From Variovorax paradoxus EPS (GTDB lineage Bacteria > Pseudomonadota > Gammaproteobacteria > Burkholderiales > Burkholderiaceae_C): a DNA stretch of 64,000 nt. The stretch spans positions 3,968,001 to 4,032,000 of the forward strand of contig NC_014931.1 of assembly GCF_000184745.1 (NCBI RefSeq), given 5' to 3'. Shown here in pieces: positions 30,856 through 39,422 of the stretch (its first letter is position 1; each line of letters starts with the position of its first letter). The notes under the pieces are model-generated. The model searched no databases. It had not been told where the DNA came from and saw only the letters and a program-made list of their open reading frames with translations. The position numbers and the translations under genes were made by a program.

Positions 30856-30983
30856 GGTTCGCGTTATCCGGGAAAAGGCGCCTCAAGGGCGCTTGTTCAG
30901 AAGGATGAAAGAAGAGGCGTTGCCGGCACGCGGCGAGTGCAACGCAGGGCCGGCTTAGGGAGGCCGGCGCGGCCCTTGGGCCG

Positions 30984-31952
30984 TCAGGCGCGATTGTAGT
31001 CCAGCCCCCAGGACTGCAAAGCCTGAACGAGGTCCGGCGGCGGCAGCGAGTGGAACTCGAGCGCCGCCTGCGTGACGGGATGCACGAAGGCCAGCCGGAA
31101 CGCATGCAGCGCCTGACGCGCGAGCCCCACGGCCGGAGCGCCGCCGTAAAGCGCATCGCCAACCAGCGGATGGCCGATCGACGCCATGTGCACCCGAATC
31201 TGATGGGTGCGGCCCGTTTCGAGCGTGCAGCGCACCACACAGCCTTCCGAATGGCTGTCGAGCCGCTCGATCAGCGTGCGGGCCGTCTTGCCCGAATGGC
31301 GCTCCAGGTCGACCACGGCCATGCGCAGCCGGTTGCGCGGATCGCGCCCGATCGGCGCATCGACCTGGCGGGCCGCGGCGCCCACCCACGGCTTGTGCCC
31401 GATGGCGAGGTATTGCCGCTTGACCTCGCGCGCGGCGATCAGCGCCACCAGCGCGTCCATCGCGGCACGGGTGCGCGCGACGACCATCAGCCCGCTGGTG
31501 TCGCGGTCGAGCCGGTGCACGATGCCCGCGCGGGGCAGCAGCACGGCCTTCGGGTCCAGCGCCAGCAGCCCGTTCAGGAGCGTGCCGCTCCAGTGCCCCG
31601 GGGCCGGGTGCACGACGAGGCCGGCGGGCTTGTCGACGATGCGCAGGTGCTCGTCCTCGAACACGGTGACGAGATCCATCGGCTCGGGTCGGAAGGCCTG
31701 GCTCTGGGGCGTGGGGCGCAGCTCGATGCGCCCCGCCTGCCCCGCGCGCACCGTGGCCGAAGCCTTGGTGAGCGTGCGGCCCTGGAACTCGACGGCACCG
31801 GCCTCGATCAATTGCTGCAGGTAACTTCTGGAAAATTCGGGCACCAGGGCGGCCAACGCACGGTCGAGCCGCTGGCCGTGCAGTGCTTCGCTGACCACAA
31901 AGGGACGCAGCTCGCTCGGTTCGACCGGATCGGCGCCCTCTTCGAGTTCCAT
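30984..31952 (-). CDS. rluD: 23S rRNA pseudouridine synthase RluD
   Basis: A 322-residue enzyme making pseudouridines 1911, 1915 and 1917 in helix 69. An S4 domain (about 27-75; Q-R-L-D-R-A-L-A-A-L) is followed by the catalytic domain, with H-R-L-D-R-D-T-S-G-L at 146-155 (catalytic D149), plus Y-L-A-I-G-H and R-T-H-Q-I-R-V-H. ATG 31952 is preferred over an in-frame GTG 19 codons earlier, because a TATAAT box for bamD lies between them and conserved sequence begins after the ATG. It is divergent from bamD, as is common in proteobacteria. Confidence 0.93.
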   Translation of the reverse strand: MELEEGADPVEPSELRPFVVSEALHGQRLDRALAALVPEFSRSYLQQLIEAGAVEFQGRTLTKASATVRAGQAGRIELRPTPQSQAFRPEPMDLVTVFEDEHLRIVDKPAGLVVHPAPGHWSGTLLNGLLALDPKAVLLPRAGIVHRLDRDTSGLMVVARTRAAMDALVALIAAREVKRQYLAIGHKPWVGAAARQVDAPIGRDPRNRLRMAVVDLERHSGKTARTLIERLDSHSEGCVVRCTLETGRTHQIRVHMASIGHPLVGDALYGGAPAVGLARQALHAFRLAFVHPVTQAALEFHSLPPPDLVQALQSWGLDYNRA

Positions 31953-31985
31953 GGTTTCCGGGGGATCGGCCAAAGGGTCGGTCGA

Positions 31986-31991
31986 TATAAT
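31986..31991 (+). promoter_or_regulatory. -10 element of the bamD promoter
   Basis: A perfect TATAAT lies 33 bases before the bamD ATG, with no obvious -35 consensus 16-18 bases upstream. Its position in the rluD-bamD divergent gap supports the shorter rluD start. Confidence 0.55.
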
Positions 31992-32023
31992 TGAAGGCAA
32001 CTGTTTCACGAAAGCCGTATGTG

Positions 32024-32830
32024 ATGTTTCGCGCCAAATTATCGGTCCCTGCCTGGATCGCGCTCAGCGCGGCGGCCTTGCTCGCTACCGGCTGCTCCTC
32101 CACCAAGGAAGACAAGACCGCTTCCTGGAGCCCTAACCGCATTTACTCGGAAGCCAAGGAAGAGTCCAGTTCGGGCGCCTACGACAAGGCGGTTCCCCTG
32201 TATGAAAAGCTCGAAGGCCGCGCCGCCGGCACGCCGCTCGCGCAGCAGGCTCAGCTGGAAAAGGCCTACGCCCAATACAAGGGCGGCGAAAAGGCCAGTG
32301 CCATCGCCACCATCGACCGCTTCATGAAGCTGCACCCAGCCAGCCCGGCGCTCGATTACGCGCTCTACCTGAAGGGCGTCATCAACTTTAACGACGACCT
32401 GGGCATGTTCGCCTTCCTCACGCGCCAGGACCTGTCCGAGCGTGACCAGAAGGCCGCCAAGGAATCGTTCGAGTCGTTCCGCGACCTCGTGACGCGCTTC
32501 CCCGATTCGCGCTATGCGCCCGACGCGCGCCAGCGCATGAACTACATCGTGAATTCGCTCGCGCAATACGAGGTTCACGTGGCTCGCTACTACTACACGC
32601 GCGGCGCCTACCTCGCGGCCATCAACCGGGCACAGATCGCACTGGCCGACTACCGCGAAGTGCCGGCGCTCGAAGAAGCCCTGTACATCATGGTGAAGTC
32701 GTACGACGCCCTTGGCATGAAGGACCTGCGCGACGATGCCCAGCGCGTGCTGACCACCAACTACCCACAGAGCACCTACCTGGCGAACGGCTTCAAGGGC
32801 AACAACGACCCTTGGTGGAAGGTCTGGTGA
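32024..32830 (+). CDS. bamD: outer-membrane assembly lipoprotein BamD
   Basis: A 268-residue essential lipoprotein of the BAM complex that contacts BamA and nascent outer-membrane proteins. A signal peptide ends in the lipobox L-L-A-T-G-C, with Cys24 lipidated. Five TPR motifs follow (I-Y-S-E-A-K-E-E-S-S-S-G-A-Y-D-K-A; Y-Y-T-R-G-A-Y-L-A-A-I-N-R-A). The characteristic F-L-T-R-Q-D-L-S-E-R-D and the D-S-R-Y-A motifs are present. ATG 32024 gives the signal peptide directly. Small hairpins follow the stop. Confidence 0.96.
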   Translation: MFRAKLSVPAWIALSAAALLATGCSSTKEDKTASWSPNRIYSEAKEESSSGAYDKAVPLYEKLEGRAAGTPLAQQAQLEKAYAQYKGGEKASAIATIDRFMKLHPASPALDYALYLKGVINFNDDLGMFAFLTRQDLSERDQKAAKESFESFRDLVTRFPDSRYAPDARQRMNYIVNSLAQYEVHVARYYYTRGAYLAAINRAQIALADYREVPALEEALYIMVKSYDALGMKDLRDDAQRVLTTNYPQSTYLANGFKGNNDPWWKVW

Positions 32831-32836
32831 GGTAAG

Positions 32837-32884
32837 AGAGCCTCCGGCTCTTCACTTCGCTTCGTGCTGCTCCCGCAAAGGGAG
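32837..32884 (-). repeat. degenerate intergenic hairpin repeat, copy 1
   Basis: Between the convergent bamD and dinG ends lie two hairpins (AGAGCC/GGCTCT and CTCCC/GGGAG) around, on the minus strand, GCACGAAGCGAAGTG. The layout resembles a second element at 39353-39403. I judge them members of one intergenic repeat class from layout and the shared GAAGCGA...GAAGTG core. Confidence 0.4.
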
Positions 32885-32889
32885 GCACA

Positions 32890-34956
32890 TCAGTACGGGT
32901 TCTTGAGGGCGCCGATGGCGCTCTCGAAATCTGCCTCGGTTTCGAGCCGCCGCATCGGCGGCAGCGCCGCCAGCAAGCGGCGGCCATAGCCCATCGCCAC
33001 CAGCCGGGTGTCGCAGATTGCCAGCACGCCGCTGTCGGTCTCGCGGCGAATCAAACGCCCCGCACCCTGCTTGAGCGCCACCGCCGCCTCGGGCAGCGAA
33101 TAGTCGCTGAACGAACTGCGCCCTTGCGCTTCGAGGCGCTGCGAACGCGCCTCGACCAGCGGATCGTTGGGCGGCGGGAACGGCAGCTTGTCGATCACCA
33201 CCAGCTGCAGCGCATCGCCGGGTGCATCGAAGCCCTCCCAGAACGACGCCGACGCCACCAGCACGCAGCCGGCACGCCCCTCGTTCGCGCCTTCGCGGAA
33301 TCGCTCCATGAGCACACGCTTGGGCAGTTCGCCCTGGACCAATACTTCGGGTCGCACTGCCGCATCGAGCAGCTCGAAATGCTGTTTCATCGCGTCGCCG
33401 ATGGTGCGCAACGCGCGCAGCGTGGTCGTCAGCACCAGCGTGCGTCCGCCGAGCTCCGCGGCGCCGCGTGCGGCCAATTGCGCAACCTTCGCGCTGTGCG
33501 ATGGGTCGTTGGGTTTCGGAAAGACGCGCGGCACGTACAACGCCGCTTGCGATGCATAGTCGAACGGGCTCTGCACGCGCAGCACCTCGGCATCGCCCAA
33601 GCCGCAAGGCTCGGTGAACCAGCGCAGCGTGGGCTCGTCGCCCAGCGTGGCGGAAGTGAAGACCCAGGCGCGGCGGTCGTGTTCCCGCTCATGCGCCGCG
33701 GGGCGCTCGCCGTACGCGTCGGTGTCGCTGTCGTCGCCGTCGTCCGGCTCGCTGATCTTGAGCACGCGCTTGCGCATCGCCTCGGCAATGTCGAGGGGCG
33801 ACTCGATGAGCCGCAGTTGAGAGCCCACGTCCACCCAGCGCACTGAATCGACCGCACACGGCAATGCGAAGCGCGCCGAGCGCTTGGCGAGCTGCTGGGC
33901 CCGCTCGTGCAGGCGCACGAAGTCAGGAGAAATTTCGCTGACGGTATCGAGCCCTTCGGCTGCAAGTTCGAACGAATGCTGCAGGTCTTCGAGCGCCTTC
34001 TGCCAGGCACCCGGATCGACGCCCTCGGGCGACTCACCCAGCCAGCGCAGCTTGGCGCCGGGCCATTGCTTGCCGACCACGAGCCGCAACTCGCGCGCGG
34101 CGCGCTCGACCGCCGCCACCAGCTGCTGCCAATCGACCAGCCCGCGCGCATGCTGCAAACCGGCGCCCAGCATGTCGCGCGCGAAGTCGAGCGCCTGGCC
34201 GCTGCCCAGCTGCGCACCGAGAAATTGCACGCCGGTTTCGTTGAGCTGATGCGCTTCGTCGAACACCACCACGCTCACGCTCGGCAGCAGTTCGGCCATG
34301 CCGGTCTCGCGCACCGCGAGATCGGCAAAGAACAGGTGATGGTTGATAACCACGATGTCGGCCGCCAGCGCCTCGCGCCGCGCCAGGTTCACGTGGCAGG
34401 GCTTGAACTGCGGGCACTGCGCGCCCAGGCAGTTCTCGCGCGTGGACGTGATGAGTGGAATGAGCGGCGAGCGCTCGTCGAGCCCCGGCAGCTCGGCCAG
34501 GTCACCGGTGCGCGTGGCCTTGGACCATTGCTCGATCTTGGCGAGCGTTCGCAGGCTGCCGCGTTCGGGCAGCGAGGCGTCGTGGCGCGCCGTGTCGAGC
34601 CGATGCAGGCACAGGTAACTGCCCCGTCCCTTCAATAGCGCCGTTCGCACCGGCAGCCCGAAAGCCTCGACCAAACGCGGCAGGTCGCGGCCGAACAACT
34701 GGTCCTGCAAGGTCTTGGTGGCCGTCGACAGCAGCACGCGTTCGCCGCTCAACAGCGCCGGCACGAGGTACGAAAAAGTCTTGCCGACGCCGGTGCCGGC
34801 CTCGACCACCAGCACGCCCCCCTGGTCGATGGTGCGGGCCACGGCCATCGCCATGTCGGTCTGGCCCGTACGTTCGCGAAACTGATCGGCGGCATGCGAG
34901 AGCACTCCGCCCTGCGCGAACGCATCGCGCACCTTGTCCTCGAGCGTCTCGGTCAC
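32890..34956 (-). CDS. dinG: DinG/YoaA-type ATP-dependent DNA helicase with Fe-S cluster
   Basis: A 688-residue superfamily-2 (XPD-like) 5'-3' helicase. Walker A is AGTGVGKT (53-60), and motif II is DEAH (233-236, in V-F-D-E-A-H-Q-L). The Fe-S cluster is presumably ligated by Cys116, 176, 181 and 187. Motif V/VI residues appear in G-C-V-L-V-A-S-A-S-F-W-E-G and Q-G-A-G-R-L-I-R. Homologues repair or restart replication at R-loops and unusual structures. The GTG start overlaps the DUF465 stop as GTGA, implying coupling. YoaA is the closer alternative name. Confidence 0.93.
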   Translation of the reverse strand: MTETLEDKVRDAFAQGGVLSHAADQFRERTGQTDMAMAVARTIDQGGVLVVEAGTGVGKTFSYLVPALLSGERVLLSTATKTLQDQLFGRDLPRLVEAFGLPVRTALLKGRGSYLCLHRLDTARHDASLPERGSLRTLAKIEQWSKATRTGDLAELPGLDERSPLIPLITSTRENCLGAQCPQFKPCHVNLARREALAADIVVINHHLFFADLAVRETGMAELLPSVSVVVFDEAHQLNETGVQFLGAQLGSGQALDFARDMLGAGLQHARGLVDWQQLVAAVERAARELRLVVGKQWPGAKLRWLGESPEGVDPGAWQKALEDLQHSFELAAEGLDTVSEISPDFVRLHERAQQLAKRSARFALPCAVDSVRWVDVGSQLRLIESPLDIAEAMRKRVLKISEPDDGDDSDTDAYGERPAAHEREHDRRAWVFTSATLGDEPTLRWFTEPCGLGDAEVLRVQSPFDYASQAALYVPRVFPKPNDPSHSAKVAQLAARGAAELGGRTLVLTTTLRALRTIGDAMKQHFELLDAAVRPEVLVQGELPKRVLMERFREGANEGRAGCVLVASASFWEGFDAPGDALQLVVIDKLPFPPPNDPLVEARSQRLEAQGRSSFSDYSLPEAAVALKQGAGRLIRRETDSGVLAICDTRLVAMGYGRRLLAALPPMRRLETEADFESAIGALKNPY

Positions 34957-35198
34957 GCGGGCTCTCTCGGATCGAGCATGTTCTCCACGCGCGTGATCTG
35001 GTCGCGCAGCGCGAGACGGCGCTTCTTCAGGCGCCGCAGCAGGAGCTCGTCTTGCGGCGAGGCTTCGGCGAGGCGGTCGATGGTGGCGTCGAGATCGGCG
35101 TGCTCGATGCGCAGTTCGATCAGCTGGCGGGAAAGGGAGTGGAGATTGGAGTCCAACGGTGGGGGTGCGAACGCGAGGTTTGCGCGGCGCATGTTCAT
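34953..35198 (-). CDS. DUF465 (YdcH-like) small coiled-coil protein
   Basis: An 81-residue helical protein. The conserved DUF465 pattern is clear: L-R-I-E-H-A-D-L-D-A-T-I-D-R-L (residues 29-43), then D-E-L-L-L-R-R-L-K-K-R-R-L-A-L-R-D-Q-I (50-68). These small proteins are widespread in proteobacteria and have no known function. A second Met at residue 3 could also start translation. The stop codon is embedded in the dinG start (GTGA), so it precedes the helicase in a two-gene operon. Confidence 0.9.
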   Translation of the reverse strand: MNMRRANLAFAPPPLDSNLHSLSRQLIELRIEHADLDATIDRLAEASPQDELLLRRLKKRRLALRDQITRVENMLDPREPA

Positions 35199-35264
35199 TC
35201 GATAATACGTCCTGATACGAATTTACGAGAAGACAGGAAGCGCGCCTTCGGCGCACATGTGCTC

Positions 35265-36059
35265 ATGACCCAAGGCTTTCGACTTGCCGCCGCCACCGGA
35301 CTCCACAAGGGAGACCGCCCCTATCAACAGGACCAGGTGTTGATGATGAGCCATCCGCGCACGCCAGGCTGTGTCCTTGGCGTCATCGCCGATGGCATGG
35401 GCGGCCGCAGCGGGGGCCGCAAGGCCTCCGACCAGGTGCTGATGACGGCGCGCCAGCTCTTCACGCGCTACCACCCCGAGCGCGACGACCCCGAGGCCAT
35501 CCTGCGCCAATTGCTCGACGACGCGCACACGGTCATCAAGCTCACCGCGATCTCCAGCGAGCAGGAGCCGCACAGCACGCTCGCGGCCTTCCTCATGAAC
35601 CCCAAGGGCGACTGCGCCTGGATTCATGCAGGCGACTCGCGCATCTATCACTTCCGCGACGGGCAACTGGTCAAGCGCACGCGCGACCATTCGTACGTGC
35701 AGGCGCTGGTGGATCGCGGCCAGATCAGCGAGGCAGAGGCCAATGTGCATCCGCAGGGCAACATCCTGCTCGGGTGCCTGGGCATGGCGACGACGCCGCC
35801 GCCCATCGATCCGCACTACATCCCGAAGATGCAGCCGGGCGACCTGCTGATGGCATGCAGCGACGGGCTCTGGCACTACTTCAGCCCCGCGGAACTGGCG
35901 AGCGTGCTGTACGCGCAGTCGCCGCGCGATGCGGTCGAGATCCTGGTGGGAGAAGCGCGTCGCCGAGCCCGCGGCACGGGCGACAACATTTCCATTGCAG
36001 TGCTGAAGCTCGATTCGCTGCCGACGACGGCAACGGCCGCCACCGCAACAACGGCCTGA
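35265..36059 (+). CDS. PP2C-family (PPM) protein serine/threonine phosphatase
   Basis: A 264-residue metal-dependent phosphatase. The metal-binding motifs are visible: Q-Q-D-Q with D23, I-A-D-G-M-G-G (41-47, D43), A-G-D-S-R-I-Y (122-128), C-S-D-G-L-W (198-203) and G-D-N-I-S (239-243). It is a single-domain cytoplasmic enzyme without membrane or FHA segments. Partners of such phosphatases are usually Hanks-type kinases, but none is encoded in the window. It is divergent from the DUF465/dinG operon with 66 bases between. The C-terminus is a short Thr/Ala-rich tail. Confidence 0.92.
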   Translation: MTQGFRLAAATGLHKGDRPYQQDQVLMMSHPRTPGCVLGVIADGMGGRSGGRKASDQVLMTARQLFTRYHPERDDPEAILRQLLDDAHTVIKLTAISSEQEPHSTLAAFLMNPKGDCAWIHAGDSRIYHFRDGQLVKRTRDHSYVQALVDRGQISEAEANVHPQGNILLGCLGMATTPPPIDPHYIPKMQPGDLLMACSDGLWHYFSPAELASVLYAQSPRDAVEILVGEARRRARGTGDNISIAVLKLDSLPTTATAATATTA

Positions 36060-36076
36060 TCGCAGCAGCAGCGCCC

Positions 36077-36742
36077 TCAGCGCGCTGGCGCTGACGCGGG
36101 CGCCGCTGGCGGCAGCGGTGCACCGCGTGGCTTCGTGCGATTGGCATTCTGGCGCTCGCGGCTCGCCCTGTGCTCTTCCGCCTTTCGCTGCTTTTCTGCA
36201 AAGCGCTCCGCCTCAGCGGGCGCCTCGGCACGGCGTTGAGCGGCCTTGGCCTGTGCGTCGGCGTGCGCCTTCTGCTTGTCGTCGAACTGCTTCTGCCGCT
36301 CGGCGGCTTCGGCCGCTGTGGAGGCCCGGCTGGCTGCATGGTCCGCTGCGCGCTGTTCGCGGTCCTTCTGGTCCTTGGCCGACTGGTCGCGCTTTTCCTG
36401 CGTATCCGCCGGGCGCTGCGTGGCGGCCTTCTGGTCGAGCTTCTGCTGCTCCGCCGCACCGGCACGTTGGCGCTGGATGTCGTTGATCGCCGTTTCCTGG
36501 CGTTTGATGCTGTCGAGCTCCGTGCGCCGGCGGCCGCGGCTCTCGCGCAGGCAATCCTCGACCGCGAATTTCTTGTAGCAAGCCGTTCGCTCCTGCAGGA
36601 AGCGCGCCTCGATCGCGTCGCGTTCGGCAGAAAGCCGGGTGCGCTCGGCTTCGAGATTGGCGTTGCCCGCCGCAGCATTCGACTGCGCCCAGAGCGGAAG
36701 GCTGGCCAGGGTCATCAGCAGGGCAAGGGCAATTTTTTTCAT
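36077..36742 (-). CDS. periplasmic coiled-coil protein of unknown function
   Basis: A 221-residue protein with a clear signal peptide (M-K-K-I-A-L-A-L-L-M-T-L-A-S-L-P-L-W-A-Q, cleavage about residue 20). The mature part is almost entirely charged helix: residues 28-100 carry two Cys (in A-C-Y-K-K and D-C-L-R-E), and residues 100-200 are Gln/Lys/Glu/Ala-rich, followed by a Pro/Ala-rich end. The ATG overlaps the zapE stop as ATGA, placing it last in the OGDH-zapE transcript. I recognise no characterised family. Composition suggests an elongated coiled coil in the periplasm. Confidence 0.75.
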   Translation of the reverse strand: MKKIALALLMTLASLPLWAQSNAAAGNANLEAERTRLSAERDAIEARFLQERTACYKKFAVEDCLRESRGRRRTELDSIKRQETAINDIQRQRAGAAEQQKLDQKAATQRPADTQEKRDQSAKDQKDREQRAADHAASRASTAAEAAERQKQFDDKQKAHADAQAKAAQRRAEAPAEAERFAEKQRKAEEHRASRERQNANRTKPRGAPLPPAAPASAPAR

Positions 36743-37836
36743 GTGAGTCGGGTATCGACGATGCGGCGTTCCAGGGAGAGGAACTCGCTCGACTGCATTT
36801 CAGTGAGGCGGGAAACCGTGCGCGGGAACTCGTGCGCGAGCGGCCCCTCGGTGTACAACGCCTCCGGCGGGACCTCTGCCGACATGATGAGCTTGACGCG
36901 CCGGTCGTACAAGACGTCGACCAGCCAGGTGAAACGGCGTGCTTCCGAAGCCATTCGCACGGGCATGTGCGGCACGTCGGACAAGAGCACCGTGTGGAAC
37001 TGGCTCGCGATTTCGAGGTAGTCGTTCTGCGAACGCGGTCCGCCGCACAGCGTCTTGAAGTCGAACCAGACCACGCCGCCGGCCTTGCGCCGTGCGCGGA
37101 TTTCGCGCGCCTCGATGTGCAGCACCGGGTTCTCGTCGGCCGTCTCGGCCAGCTTGTCGAAGGCCTTGCGCATTTCCTTCTCGGCCGCCGCATCGTTCGG
37201 CGTGAGATACATGCGCAGTTGCTCGAGCGTGCGGCGCCGGTAGTCGGTGCCGTTGTCCACGCTAAGCACTTCGAGCTTCTCCTTGAGCAGCGCGATCGCG
37301 GGCAGGATGCGGTCGCGGTGCAGTCCGCCGGGGTACAGGTCGTCGGGCTTGAAATTGGAGGTGGTGACGAAGCCCACGCCGTTCTCGAACAGCGACACCA
37401 GCAGCCGATGAAGAATCATCGCGTCGGTGATGTCCGCCACGTGGAACTCGTCGAAGCAGATCAGCTTGTAGCGCTTCGAAATCCGCAGGCCCAGCTCGTC
37501 GAGCGGATTGACCGTGCCCTGGAGCTCCCGCAGTTCGCGGTGCACTTCGCGCATGAATTCGTGAAAGTGCAGCCGCGTCTTGCGGCGCAGCGGCACAGCG
37601 TTGAAGAACAGGTCCATCAGGAAGCTCTTGCCGCGCCCGACGCCACCGTACATGTAGACGCCACGCGGCAGCTCGGGCCGGTTGATGAACTTCTTCAGCG
37701 CGTTGGAACGCTGGGCCTTGTACTCGGCCCATTCGTTCGCACAGCGGTCCAGCGCCTCCACGGCGCGCAGTTGCGCGGGATCGCTGTGGAACCCGCGCAA
37801 GGCGAGTTCCTTTTCGTAAGCCTCTTTGACGCTCAA
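36739..37836 (-). CDS. zapE: cell division protein ZapE (AFG1-like ATPase)
   Basis: A 365-residue AAA-type ATPase of the AFG1/ZapE family, reported to associate with the FtsZ ring in Escherichia coli. Walker A is G-G-V-G-R-G-K-S (64-71) and Walker B is L-I-C-F-D-E-F (125-131); V-T-T-S-N and the late A-S-E-A-R-R-F-T-W-L-V-D motif are conserved. The start is read as TTG 37836, giving the family N-terminus M-S-V-K-E-A-Y; no ATG is available. Only 4 bases separate it from the lpdA stop, so it is very likely part of the sucAB-lpdA transcript. Confidence 0.93.
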   Translation of the reverse strand: MSVKEAYEKELALRGFHSDPAQLRAVEALDRCANEWAEYKAQRSNALKKFINRPELPRGVYMYGGVGRGKSFLMDLFFNAVPLRRKTRLHFHEFMREVHRELRELQGTVNPLDELGLRISKRYKLICFDEFHVADITDAMILHRLLVSLFENGVGFVTTSNFKPDDLYPGGLHRDRILPAIALLKEKLEVLSVDNGTDYRRRTLEQLRMYLTPNDAAAEKEMRKAFDKLAETADENPVLHIEAREIRARRKAGGVVWFDFKTLCGGPRSQNDYLEIASQFHTVLLSDVPHMPVRMASEARRFTWLVDVLYDRRVKLIMSAEVPPEALYTEGPLAHEFPRTVSRLTEMQSSEFLSLERRIVDTRLT

Positions 37837-37840
37837 GGGA

Positions 37841-39268
37841 TCAGAAGTTGAGCGTGCGCTTGTCGACAGCGAGCGCGGCTTCCTTCGTGGCTTCCGACAG
37901 CGACGGGTGCGCATGGCAGATGCGCGCGATGTCTTCGGCGCTCGCCTTGAACTCCATCGCCACCACGGCTTCGGAGATCAGTTCGCTGACCTGCGGGCCC
38001 ACCATGTGCACGCCCAGGATCTCGTCGGTCGTGGCATCGGCCAGGAACTTGACCATGCCGGTCGTGTCGCCCAGCGCGCGTGCGCGGCCGTTCGCGAGGA
38101 ACGGGAAGGTGCCGGCCTTGTAGGCGCGGCCTTCGGCCTTGAGCTGCTGCTCGGTCTGGCCGACCCATGCGATCTCGGGGTGCGTGTAGATCACCCACGG
38201 AATCGTGTTGAAGTTGACGTGCCCGTGCTGGCCGGCAATGCGCTCGGCCACGGCAACGCCCTCTTCCTCGGCCTTGTGCGCGAGCATCGGGCCGCGCACC
38301 ACGTCGCCGATCGCCCACACGTTGGGCAGGTTGGTCTTGCAGTCGCCGTCCACGGTGATGGCACCGCGCTCGTCGAGCGCCAGGCCCACGGCGTCAGCGG
38401 CCAGGCCGATGGTGTTGGGCACGCGGCCGATCGACACGATCAGCTTGTCGACGTCCAGCACCTGGGCTTCGCCCTTGGCGTTGGTCCAGGCGATCGAGAC
38501 GCCCTTCTTGCCCGACTTGATCTCGCCGACCTTCACGCCCAACTCGATCTTCAGGCCCTGCTTGTCGAAGGCCTTCTTGGCTTCCTTGGCGATCTGTTCG
38601 TCCACTGCACCAAGGAACGTGGGCAGCGCTTCGAGCACTGTCACTTCGGAGCCGAGGCGACGCCAGACCGAGCCCATTTCGAGGCCGATCACGCCCGAGC
38701 CGATCAACGCGAGCTTCTTGGGCACTGCGCCGATGCGCAGCGCGCCATCGTTCGACAGGATGTTCTCTTCGTCGAAGGCCGCACCCGGCAGCGCGCGGGC
38801 GTTGGAGCCCGTGGCCACGATGATGTGCTTGCCGACGATGGTTTCCTCGGCGGCGCCCGCCACCTTGATTTCGTAGCCGCCTTCGGCAGCCTTCACGAAC
38901 GAGCCACGGCCGTGGAACGACGTGATCTTGTTCTTCTTGAACAGGTAGGTGATGCCGTCGTTGTTCTGCTTCACGACCTGGTCCTTGCGGGCCAGCATCT
39001 TGCCGATATCGAGTTCCAGGCCCGACACCTTGATGCCATGGTCCGCGAAGCCGTGGCCGGCGTGCTCGAAGTGCTCCGACGATTGCAGCAGCGCCTTCGA
39101 GGGAATGCAGCCCACGTTCGTGCAGGTGCCGCCGAGCGCGGGACCGCCCTTGGCGTTCTTCCACTCGTCGATGCAGGCCACGTTGAAGCCGAGTTGCGCC
39201 GCACGGATCGCGGCGATGTAGCCGCCGGGGCCGCCGCCGATGACGATGACGTCGAATTGTTTGCTCAT
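37841..39268 (-). CDS. lpdA: dihydrolipoyl dehydrogenase (E3) of the 2-oxoglutarate dehydrogenase complex
   Basis: A 475-residue flavoprotein disulphide reductase that reoxidises lipoyl groups with NAD+. The FAD motif [10 protein letters not shown] (11-20), redox-active pair C49/C54 in [14 protein letters not shown] motif I-G-S-G-V-I-G-L-E and the C-terminal H-A-H-P-S-L-S-E catalytic base are present. Unlike the second E3 in the window it has no lipoyl domain. Its position after sucA and sucB marks it as the OGDH E3. Confidence 0.95.
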   Translation of the reverse strand: MSKQFDVIVIGGGPGGYIAAIRAAQLGFNVACIDEWKNAKGGPALGGTCTNVGCIPSKALLQSSEHFEHAGHGFADHGIKVSGLELDIGKMLARKDQVVKQNNDGITYLFKKNKITSFHGRGSFVKAAEGGYEIKVAGAAEETIVGKHIIVATGSNARALPGAAFDEENILSNDGALRIGAVPKKLALIGSGVIGLEMGSVWRRLGSEVTVLEALPTFLGAVDEQIAKEAKKAFDKQGLKIELGVKVGEIKSGKKGVSIAWTNAKGEAQVLDVDKLIVSIGRVPNTIGLAADAVGLALDERGAITVDGDCKTNLPNVWAIGDVVRGPMLAHKAEEEGVAVAERIAGQHGHVNFNTIPWVIYTHPEIAWVGQTEQQLKAEGRAYKAGTFPFLANGRARALGDTTGMVKFLADATTDEILGVHMVGPQVSELISEAVVAMEFKASAEDIARICHAHPSLSEATKEAALAVDKRTLNF

Positions 39269-39352
39269 AGGGTTTCCGTTTCAGTTGGCGGACGCGTCAC
39301 TGGATTGGCATCCTTCGCGGAACCCGCGGAACCGGCTTTGCCGGGCCGCAGG

Positions 39353-39403
39353 TGTTGCCCCCGGTAGGGGGTTGGCGAAGCGACACGAAGTGCGCGCAGC
39401 CTG
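39353..39403 (+). repeat. degenerate intergenic hairpin repeat, copy 2
   Basis: The 154-base gap between sucB and lpdA contains a CCCCC/GGGGG hairpin (39358-39371), then GGCGAAGCGACACGAAGTG, then a second G-rich block (CCTGGGGG). I recognise this GAAGCGAcacGAAGTG core as a recurrent intergenic element of Comamonadaceae genomes. It may affect mRNA folding between the E2 and E3 genes. Confidence 0.5.
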
Positions 39404-39422
39404 GGGGTGAGTCAGATGCCGG

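Noticed and set aside
30970..30983. CGGCCC/GGGCCG inverted repeat beside the rluD stop
   Set aside because: The 2-base loop is sterically poor and no T-run follows, so no function is claimed.
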